Shown piece by piece: positions 1 to 4,450 of a stretch of DNA of 5,866 bases. The stretch comes from Bacillota bacterium. Lineage in GTDB: Bacteria > Bacillota > Clostridia > Oscillospirales > Butyricicoccaceae. Position 1 is the first letter of the stretch; each line of letters begins with the position of its first letter. The translations under genes and the position numbers were made by a program. Below the pieces are notes generated by a model. It had not been told where the DNA came from. It searched no databases and saw only the letters and a list, made by a program, of their open reading frames with translations. The stretch is taken from positions 1 through 5,866 of the forward strand of contig JAUZPW010000104.1 in NCBI GenBank assembly GCA_030705725.1, in the 5' to 3' direction.

Positions 1-493
1 CGCGTCCCGCCGTTTTAGGCAGCCTGTAAAACATGCCGGGCAGAATCTGCCGTTCCTCGGACATACTTATATCGACTCTCCGCAGGCAGTCAATAATCCT
101 TCCGTCGGCGTCCTGCATAATGATATTGGCCTGTCTGCCGAAAAGCTCCGCCGTCAGCATCTTTTTAGACGGATCCCCCATCTCGTCTGTCGTGTCGAAC
201 TCAATCTGCACAACGCGTTCAAGGCCCGGCTGAATAATATTCCGGATTTTAGCGCCCGTCAGGTGCTTTCGCAAAAGCATGCAGAACATGGGCGGGTTAG
301 CGGGGTTTTCAGGCTTATCGTTTGTCAGGCATATTCGCGGAGCCGCTCCGGCGGAAATCAAAAGCTTTTGATTCCCGCGCACGGATAAGACAAGTATTAG
401 GTGCTCCGGCTGATATATTTTTTCGATTCTCGCGCCCTTTAGCGCGGACAGTTCCAAAACCGTCGCCCTTAAAGTTATCGCATCCAACGGCAC
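1..493 (-). CDS. rqcH: RqcH / NFACT-family ribosome quality control protein, N-terminal part (cut by left window edge)
   Basis: Reading the minus strand from a GTG at 493-491 gives 164 open codons running off the left end. The translation matches the NFACT N-terminal domain of RqcH (older names FbpA, fibronectin-binding protein, YloA): KIYQPEHLILVLS near residues 25-37, NPANPPMFCMLLRKHLTG at 63-80, GLERVVQIEF at 90-99, a GRQANIIM segment and a late LPGMFYRLP. In this family RqcH binds stalled 50S subunits and recruits alanyl-tRNA to add C-terminal Ala tails to incomplete chains. The start is fixed by the preceding gene's TAA at 511-509, which is in the same frame; GTG 493 is the first plausible start after it and has a GGGGG Shine-Dalgarno (503-507) nine bases upstream. 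The gap to the nif3-like gene is 15 bases, so they are probably cotranscribed. The usual Asp-Arg pair reads Glu-Arg (residues 92-93). The coiled coil and C-terminal domains lie outside the window. Confidence 0.93.
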   Translation of the reverse strand, partial: MPLDAITLRATVLELSALKGARIEKIYQPEHLILVLSVRGNQKLLISAGAAPRICLTNDKPENPANPPMFCMLLRKHLTGAKIRNIIQPGLERVVQIEFDTTDEMGDPSKKMLTAELFGRQANIIMQDADGRIIDCLRRVDISMSEERQILPGMFYRLPKTAGR

Positions 494-508
494 AGCGTTT
501 TGCCCCCG

Positions 509-1279
509 TTACATAAAAAATTCAATAGGATCCCTGTTGCTGTCAGCTGTTTTGATGTCCACATCCGGGAAAGCGCTCTTTACAATATTGCAGAACTCCC
601 GGCAAATAACCTTTTCCGTTTCAAAGTGTCCCGCATCGATCAGATTAATGCCGTATGTCGCCGCGTCCAGCATTACAGAATATTTAATGTCCGCGGTAAT
701 AAAAGTGTCGCAGCCCGCTTTGACGGCGTCGGAAAGCAAATCGTCGCAGGCCCCGCCTGCTATGGCCAATCGCTTGACGGGCAGCCCCGCGTCCACATAG
801 CGCGCCCCGTTAAACGGAGCCAGTGTTTCCTTAAGATAATGCAAAAACCCCGTTACCGACATTTCACCGGGAATTTCTCCGCAGCGCCCGAGCAGGCTCT
901 GCAAAGGTTTTATGTTTTTCAGACCGATTTTCGCAGCCAAAAGATCGTTTAAGCCGCCTTCCGCACAGTCGGCGTTTGTATGCATCGAAATAACGGCAAG
1001 CCCGTTTTTGATTACCGATTGAATAACTATGCCGGACGCGGTTTCATCAGTCAGGGTCTTGGCAGGATGGAACATCAGCGGATGGTGCGAAATAATAAGC
1101 TCGCGGTTTTCCCTTTTCGCTTCCTCAACGACAGGTAAAGTAACGTCGAGCGCTGTCAGTGCTTTTTTTACATTTGTATAGCTGTTGCCTATCATAAAAC
1201 CGCAGTTGTCGATATCCATTTTATAAGACATCGGTAATTTTTCGTTTAATGCGTTAAAAATTTCAATTACTGCCGGCAT
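509..1279 (-). CDS. Nif3-like dinuclear metal center protein (DUF34/NIF3 family)
   Basis: A 256-residue protein of the Nif3/YbgI/YqfO family, which forms toroidal hexamers with a two-metal site. The biochemical role is unsettled: the label 'GTP cyclohydrolase 1 type 2' is often transferred automatically, and metal insertion or chaperone roles have been suggested. Expected ligand motifs are present: SHHP with H65-H66, HTNAD with H100 and D104, and GHFETE with H218 and E222 near the C-terminus. The length matches the short form (E. coli YbgI type); the PII-like insert of B. subtilis YqfO is absent. In the ADIKYS segment (196-201) a Ser replaces the His usual after KY. A GTG at 1288-1286 would give 259 residues, but it lies in the Shine-Dalgarno AGAGGAG (1288-1294), which is 8 bases from the ATG at 1279, so ATG is preferred. 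The start overlaps the trmK stop by 13 bases, indicating translational coupling. Confidence 0.94.
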   Translation of the reverse strand: MPAVIEIFNALNEKLPMSYKMDIDNCGFMIGNSYTNVKKALTALDVTLPVVEEAKRENRELIISHHPLMFHPAKTLTDETASGIVIQSVIKNGLAVISMHTNADCAEGGLNDLLAAKIGLKNIKPLQSLLGRCGEIPGEMSVTGFLHYLKETLAPFNGARYVDAGLPVKRLAIAGGACDDLLSDAVKAGCDTFITADIKYSVMLDAATYGINLIDAGHFETEKVICREFCNIVKSAFPDVDIKTADSNRDPIEFFM

Positions 1280-1980
1280 TTTTTCCACTCCTCTTTTAAC
1301 TCCAAAATCCCGTTTATTGTTTCGTCCGTTAAGGATATTTCCGTCCGGTCCGAACTGCCCGAACTCATGATCCCGTCTCTTTTTTTCTTAAGCCTTCCGG
1401 CGAGAATGTCAAGATATTCCCCTGCCAGCTCTTCTTTCAGCAGAGAACGACTTGCATAGCGTTCAAAAGGCGCATATTTAACATTTTCTTTGTCCCCGCC
1501 CGCGGCGTCGAGAATGGTATAAAGCTTGCCGGCATCTTTAACGAGGACTTCGTTCCTTAATATATATCCGTTATCAAAGAGAAAATCTCTTAGATCTTCG
1601 TTTGAAGTCATCGGCTGAAGGATAAGCCTGTGTCTCCCGTCCTTCGTCCATTCCGCTTCCGAAAGTATTCCGGCGATTGTTTCTCCGCCCATTCCGGCAA
1701 TAATAACGGTGTCGGCATCTTCCGCCGTAAAACCTGAAAGCCCCGGGCAAAGGTGCAAGCTTAAAGCTCCGCCCAGCCCGAATTTCCTGACGGTCAATTC
1801 CGCTTTTCTCAAAGGGCCGGGCCTTAAATCCGACGCTTTGACACTTTTAGCAATACCTTTCTGAATAAGGTATGCGGGAAGGTAGGCGTGGTCGGTTCCG
1901 ACATCGATTATATCGGAGCCGAATTCCACCATATCCGCTATTTTTCGAAGCCTGTCTGATATCCTGACAGTATAGGGCAT
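1267..1980 (-). CDS. trmK: tRNA (adenine(22)-N1)-methyltransferase TrmK
   Basis: A 237-residue class I SAM-dependent methyltransferase of the TrmK (COG2384, YqfN) family, which methylates N1 of A22 in the D-arm of certain bacterial tRNAs. SAM-binding motif I is DVGTDHAYLP (residues 26-35); an acidic motif II region (SDLRPGPL) lies near 50-57; IIAGMGGETI at 93-102 and LILQPMTS at 119-126 are family signatures. After a Rossmann-type core of about 165 residues comes a charged, Lys/Glu-rich segment to the C-terminus, fitting the helical C-terminal domain of TrmK. The ATG at 1980 has a GGGGAG Shine-Dalgarno (1989-1994) at 8 bases. The 3' end overlaps the Nif3-like gene by 13 bases, and the pair is a common Firmicute arrangement (yqfN-yqfO in B. 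subtilis). A terminator-like hairpin lies just upstream of the ribosome binding site, so expression may be limited in the leader. Confidence 0.95.
   Translation of the reverse strand: MPYTVRISDRLRKIADMVEFGSDIIDVGTDHAYLPAYLIQKGIAKSVKASDLRPGPLRKAELTVRKFGLGGALSLHLCPGLSGFTAEDADTVIIAGMGGETIAGILSEAEWTKDGRHRLILQPMTSNEDLRDFLFDNGYILRNEVLVKDAGKLYTILDAAGGDKENVKYAPFERYASRSLLKEELAGEYLDILAGRLKKKRDGIMSSGSSDRTEISLTDETINGILELKEEWKKCRQ
1288..1294 (-). promoter_or_regulatory. Ribosome binding site that decides the Nif3-like start
   Basis: AGAGGAG on the minus strand, 8 bases before the ATG at 1279-1277. It lies inside the end of trmK. The in-frame GTG at 1288-1286 overlaps this site and has no good site of its own, so the 259-residue version is unlikely. 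Confidence 0.8.
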
Positions 1981-1996
1981 TTGGAATTCTCCCCGG

Positions 1997-2023
1997 AAAA
2001 AAGGGCCGGTATCACCCGACCCT
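1997..2023 (-). terminator. Intrinsic terminator between DUF1858 gene and trmK (possible trmK attenuator)
   Basis: On the minus strand an 8-bp stem (AGGGTCGG pairing with CCGGCCCT, one G-U pair) with a six-base loop GTGATA is followed directly by a T tract (1997-2002, the first T pairing in the stem). This is a textbook rho-independent terminator, 21 bases past the DUF1858 stop. It ends only a few bases before the trmK Shine-Dalgarno (1989-1994), leaving no room for a promoter after it. Any transcript of trmK must therefore read through it. Confidence 0.85.
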
Positions 2024-2040
2024 CTAATTTAAAAGGTTCT

Positions 2041-2069
2041 ATTTTATTTCGCAGCCAGATAATTGTTAA
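2041..2069 (-). promoter_or_regulatory. Putative SigA-type promoter for trmK-nif3-rqcH
   Basis: On the minus strand TTAACA (2064-2069) and TAAAAT (2041-2046) are separated by 17 bases; each hexamer differs from consensus at one position. The -35 lies in the last codons of the DUF1858 gene and the -10 overlaps its stop codon. The predicted start of transcription is near 2034-2035, giving a leader of about 54 bases that contains the terminator hairpin. This is a sequence-match prediction only. Confidence 0.55.
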
Positions 2070-2247
2070 TATTAGTAACCAGCTCGTTTACGTCGGTGCC
2101 GTGAACCTCGCAGGCTTCCTCGATGCTCTCTCCCTGCGCCGACGGGCAGCCGAGGCAGTGCATTCCGATTTCAAAGAAGAATTTTGCGGTTCCGGGATCC
2201 ATCGCCAGAACCTCCCCGATAAGGGAATCTTTTGTGATCTGAGCCAT
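2044..2247 (-). CDS. DUF1858 domain protein (redox-disulfide type, hybrid-cluster-associated family)
   Basis: A 67-residue cytosolic protein that is almost entirely one DUF1858 domain, the family also described as hybrid cluster protein-associated redox disulfide domain (TIGR03980). The diagnostic GMHCLGCPSA is at residues 28-37, giving a CxxC pair (C31, C34), with a third cysteine at C46 in EEACEVHG. The family is presumed to work in redox chemistry or Fe-S handling in anaerobes; the exact role is unknown. No hybrid cluster protein gene is visible here. An upstream ATG at 2262 would add five residues (MEENK) but overlaps the GGAGG Shine-Dalgarno (2256-2260), which is 8 bases from the ATG at 2247; family members also normally begin just before the ITKD segment. 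The gene has its own promoter and terminator and so is probably monocistronic, with some possible readthrough into trmK. Confidence 0.92.
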   Translation of the reverse strand: MAQITKDSLIGEVLAMDPGTAKFFFEIGMHCLGCPSAQGESIEEACEVHGTDVNELVTNINNYLAAK

Positions 2248-2255
2248 TTTATTTT

Positions 2256-2260
2256 CCTCC
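2256..2260 (-). promoter_or_regulatory. Ribosome binding site that decides the DUF1858 start
   Basis: GGAGG on the minus strand, 8 bases before the ATG at 2247-2245. The upstream in-frame ATG (2262-2260) shares a base with this site, so it is probably not used. Confidence 0.8.
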
Positions 2261-2292
2261 ATTTAAATAATTGACCTATTTTTATTGCATTA

Positions 2293-2321
2293 ATTATATT
2301 GCCTTTTTGTGCGGCAAACAA
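2293..2321 (-). promoter_or_regulatory. Promoter of the DUF1858 gene
   Basis: On the minus strand TATAAT (2293-2298, perfect -10) is preceded after 17 bases by TTGTTT (2316-2321, weak -35). Transcription would start near 2286, leaving an untranslated leader of about 39 bases. A short inverted repeat, TTGCC and GGCAA with a 9-base gap (2299-2303 and 2313-2317), fills much of the spacer and could be an operator, although arms this short may arise by chance. Confidence 0.6.
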
Positions 2322-2324
2322 GCA

Positions 2325-2352
2325 TTGATTCTATAAAAAAATGTGATAAAAT
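2325..2352 (+). promoter_or_regulatory. Promoter of the deoxyinosine glycosylase gene
   Basis: TTGATT (2325-2330), 16 bases, then TAAAAT (2347-2352) preceded by TGA, an extended -10 (TGn) element. Transcription would start near 2359, about 25 bases before the ATG. The -35 box is three bases from the -35 box of the divergent DUF1858 promoter. Confidence 0.6.
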
Positions 2353-2383
2353 TATTGGAATTTGAGCAAGGACGGTATTAAAT

Positions 2384-2881
2384 ATGCAAGGCTTTTCTCC
2401 CGTTTCCCATGAAAACTGCAGGGTGCTTGTGCTGGGCTCCTTTCCGAGCGTGGAGTCCCGCATGCGTCAGGAATATTACGCACACCGGCAAAACAGTTTT
2501 TGGAAAATAATGTTTGCAATGTTTTCCGAACCGTATTCGAAGAATTACGATATAAAAAAGGAACTGCTCTTAAGTCATGATGTCGCTCTTTGGGATGTCC
2601 TGTTGAGCCACGAGGGCGAAGGCTCTGCCGACAGCAATATAAAAGAGCCCGTCCCGAACGATTTTACCTCATTTTTTCCGGAGCACCGCCGTATTGTCCA
2701 TATATTCTTTAACGGCGGAACCGCAGAGCGGCTTTTTTCAGAGCTCATCGGCAAGGAATCAGTCCCGTACCCCGTCCGTTATACGCGGCTTTTTTCCACA
2801 AGTCCCGCAAACGCACGATACCGTTTTGAAGAAAAACTTCAAAACTGGAGTCAGATTCTTAACGAGCTTCGGCTAAAATAG
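2384..2881 (+). CDS. DNA-deoxyinosine glycosylase (uracil-DNA glycosylase superfamily, HDG type)
   Basis: A 165-residue single-domain protein matching the DNA-deoxyinosine (hypoxanthine-DNA) glycosylase family, family 6 of the uracil-DNA glycosylase superfamily. These enzymes cut the N-glycosidic bond of hypoxanthine formed by adenine deamination and so start base excision repair. Motif 1 is LVLGSFPSVESRM (residues 15-27), followed by YYAHRQNSFW (31-40), whose Asn (N37) aligns with the residue implicated in catalysis in a studied archaeal enzyme, as I recall it. ALWDVL (68-73), DSNIKEP (83-89) and FNGGTAE (109-115) follow, and motif 2 is STSPANAR (138-145). The family usually has Pro where this protein has R35. 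The ATG at 2384 has AAGGA (2368-2372) 11 bases upstream. It is the only rightward gene; its 3' end overlaps the small membrane protein gene by 31 bases, tail to tail. Confidence 0.93.
   Translation: MQGFSPVSHENCRVLVLGSFPSVESRMRQEYYAHRQNSFWKIMFAMFSEPYSKNYDIKKELLLSHDVALWDVLLSHEGEGSADSNIKEPVPNDFTSFFPEHRRIVHIFFNGGTAERLFSELIGKESVPYPVRYTRLFSTSPANARYRFEEKLQNWSQILNELRLK
2823..2845. repeat. Perfect 9-bp inverted repeat at a convergent gene overlap
   Basis: GTTTTGAAG (2823-2831), a five-base A loop (2832-2836), then CTTCAAAAC (2837-2845). It lies inside the last codons of the glycosylase gene and starts five bases past the minus-strand stop of the small membrane protein gene (2851). Neither side has a T tract, so it is not a standard terminator. 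It could stabilise the 3' end of the minus-strand transcript or give weak bidirectional termination. It is AT-rich, so chance is possible. Confidence 0.55.
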
Positions 2882-3099
2882 TTTTTATCCCGGAAGAAAA
2901 TCTTGTAAATAAGGTAGATATAGGAGAAAATTGCAAAAAACCAGAAAATTGCCTGAAATTTTCTGAAAAATTTGGAAAAGAACGCCCCGATTATAACGCC
3001 GAATGATATAAGCGCCATTTTCATCAGAGCAAAGTCCAAAATGGAAAGCTCCGAAACCTTGTCCATTAAAAAATCAACAAAGCGGCGTATTTTATTCAT
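2851..3099 (-). CDS. Small two-helix membrane protein, coupled to the AI-2E transporter
   Basis: An 82-residue protein with two likely membrane helices (about residues 23-41 and 49-68), a charged N-terminal segment that may be amphipathic (1-20), and a short basic tail. The pattern 'DFALMKMALISFGVIIGAFF' recalls small clostridial proteins that databases label, without good reason, as a permease of a phosphate ABC transporter; the match is from memory and the function is unknown. The open frame continues upstream to 3228, but the ATG at 3099 is preferred: it has AGAGGA (3109-3114) at 9 bases and follows the transporter stop (3103-3101) with one base between, a TAA-T-ATG junction typical of translational coupling. 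The upstream extension would lie inside the transporter gene and is rich in Ser, Lys and Arg, unlike a real N-terminus. The 3' end overlaps the convergent glycosylase gene by 31 bases, and no terminator follows. Confidence 0.75.
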   Translation of the reverse strand: MNKIRRFVDFLMDKVSELSILDFALMKMALISFGVIIGAFFSKFFRKFQAIFWFFAIFSYIYLIYKIFFRDKNYFSRSSLRI

Positions 3100-3100
3100 A

Positions 3101-4303
3101 TTAATCCGTCCTCTCTTCTTCAGCCTTGATTTTGCCCTTCCTATAATAAGCCGATGTTTTTGTAGGCATGCCTTTTTGCTCGAGCTTCTTTTCCGCGTAA
3201 CCCCTGAATAACACGATGATGACGGCAAATACGGGAACCGATATTAACAGTCCGACGATGCCGAAAAGCCCGCCTCCCACAAGAAGCGCGAAAATAACCC
3301 ATACAGGCGGAACGCCGGTCTGTTTACCGGAAATTCTCGGGTCAATAATATTGGCGTCGATCTGTTGCAGGATAAATATAAAAGCCCAGAACCAAATGAT
3401 TTTCCGAGGAATAAAAAGCAGAACCAAAACGGTGGATATAAACGCTCCGGCATAAGGGCCGAAAAACGGTATAATATTCGCAACGCCTATAATAACCGCA
3501 ATAAGCAGCGCGTTCGGCATGTCAAGCAGTAACAGTCCGATAAAACAAAGGCTTCCTACAACAAGCGAATCGAGCAGCTTTCCAATAATAAAGCTCAAAA
3601 ATGTTTTGTGAATAAGCTGCGAAACCTCTATTATGCGGTCGGCGCTGTGTTTCGGGAACCAAATATAAATGATTTTTTTTACCTGCGCAAGAAAAGTCTC
3701 CTTGCCGATCAGAAAATAAACGCTTATCACCATTCCGACAATGATGTTCACTATGAAAGACGCGGCCCTGGCGGAGTAATTCAGCACCGCGGGCACTGCG
3801 TTTGAGAACATTTTAGTGCCTAGTTCAATGATTCTGTCGGTTGTCAGGCTCAATGACTTCATATAGCCGGAATCTATGTGATAACGTGTGAGCAGGCTTT
3901 TAGCAAATTCCGTCAGCTGTTTCGCGTAAGTCGGAAAATCGTTGAAAAACTGCACGATGCTGTCTATAAGCTGCGGTATAAACATAAAAAACAGAAAAAC
4001 GAAAAAAAGGATCGTAATAATAAGGCATATAAATATTGAGAGCCCGCGCCTGAGCTTTGGACGCTCACGCCCGATGTCAAAAAACTTAAGAACTTTCGTT
4101 TCAAACAGCGTTACAAGCGGGTTTAGGAAGTAGGCCAGGCCGAACCCTACAAAAAAAGGAGTCAGCAGAGATAAAAACCACGAAATTTTTGAGGCAATCA
4201 GCGAAGACCTGTCAAATAAAAAATAAATCAGGACTCCCCAGAAGACGACAATACAATACGAAATCGTTTTGCTTGTCTTTTCTTTGTCCCAAGGGATCTT
4301 CAA
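3101..4303 (-). CDS. AI-2E family transporter (UPF0118 / PF01594)
   Basis: A 400-residue polytopic inner membrane protein of the AI-2E exporter superfamily (TqsA, YhhT, PerM relatives). Hydrophobic segments lie near residues 13-30, 42-63 and 87-110, then a loop of roughly 75 residues, then four or five further segments, about eight in all as the family expects. Signatures are IPFFGPYAG, QQIDANIIDPRISG and the late GGGLFGIVGLLISVPV. E. coli TqsA is linked to autoinducer-2 export, while other members act as ion antiporters, so the substrate cannot be assigned here. The frame stays open to an ATG at 4366, but a near-consensus promoter (4329-4357) lies within that stretch. A TTG at 4303-4301 has GGGAGG (4312-4317) at 8 bases and yields MKIPWDK, a usual family N-terminus. 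The gene is followed after one base by the small membrane protein gene. Confidence 0.92.
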   Translation of the reverse strand: MKIPWDKEKTSKTISYCIVVFWGVLIYFLFDRSSLIASKISWFLSLLTPFFVGFGLAYFLNPLVTLFETKVLKFFDIGRERPKLRRGLSIFICLIITILFFVFLFFMFIPQLIDSIVQFFNDFPTYAKQLTEFAKSLLTRYHIDSGYMKSLSLTTDRIIELGTKMFSNAVPAVLNYSARAASFIVNIIVGMVISVYFLIGKETFLAQVKKIIYIWFPKHSADRIIEVSQLIHKTFLSFIIGKLLDSLVVGSLCFIGLLLLDMPNALLIAVIIGVANIIPFFGPYAGAFISTVLVLLFIPRKIIWFWAFIFILQQIDANIIDPRISGKQTGVPPVWVIFALLVGGGLFGIVGLLISVPVFAVIIVLFRGYAEKKLEQKGMPTKTSAYYRKGKIKAEEERTD

Positions 4304-4311
4304 AGGCTTGT

Positions 4312-4317
4312 CCTCCC
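4312..4317 (-). promoter_or_regulatory. Ribosome binding site for the TTG start of the AI-2E transporter
   Basis: GGGAGG on the minus strand, 8 bases before the TTG at 4303-4301. It is among the strongest sites in the window, and no comparable site precedes the upstream ATG at 4366. Confidence 0.8.
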
Positions 4318-4328
4318 TTTTTGTCTGT

Positions 4329-4357
4329 ATTATAACAGTATATCTTTCATTTGCCAA
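4329..4357 (-). promoter_or_regulatory. Near-consensus SigA promoter for the AI-2E transporter operon
   Basis: On the minus strand TTGGCA (4352-4357, five of six) and a perfect TATAAT (4329-4334) are separated by exactly 17 bases. Transcription would start near 4322, about 19 bases before the TTG start. It is the best promoter match in the window and suggests constitutive, fairly strong expression of the transporter and the small protein. Confidence 0.75.
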
Positions 4358-4381
4358 AAAGTCCATTGTTTTGAGGCGAAA

Positions 4382-4428
4382 AAACCAAAATGGGCTGTAG
4401 CAAAACGAAAATTGCTGCAGCCCATTTT
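4382..4428 (-). terminator. Long hairpin terminator after the DUF6449-like gene
   Basis: Two 17-base arms (4387-4403 and 4412-4428) flank an 8-base loop and pair at 16 of 17 positions on the minus strand, with one A-C mismatch. The hairpin is followed on that strand by GG and a run of six T (4379-4384). It lies 22 bases past the stop codon at 4451, so it most likely ends the upstream transcript before the transporter promoter. Read on the plus strand the mismatch becomes a G-U pair, so the stem is complete, but the T tract there is poor (TTTTAATATT). Confidence 0.82.
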
Positions 4429-4450
4429 AATATTGCCTAAAAATCACCTA

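Noticed and set aside
500..952. 150-codon plus-strand open frame
   Set aside because: It lies wholly opposite the well-supported Nif3-like gene and has no recognisable domain or family motif.
1981..2274. 97-codon plus-strand open frame opposite the DUF1858 gene
   Set aside because: It overlaps the terminator, promoter and coding sequence of the minus strand and shows no family features; the DUF1858 motif on the other strand is clear.
2088..2321. 77-codon minus-strand open frame overlapping DUF1858 in another frame
   Set aside because: Its start lies at or upstream of the predicted promoter, and it is an Arg/Ala-rich shadow of the DUF1858 frame.
3100..3228. 43-residue N-terminal extension of the small membrane protein
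   Set aside because: It lies inside the transporter gene in another frame, is Ser/Lys/Arg-rich, and the ATG at 3099 has a proper ribosome binding site.
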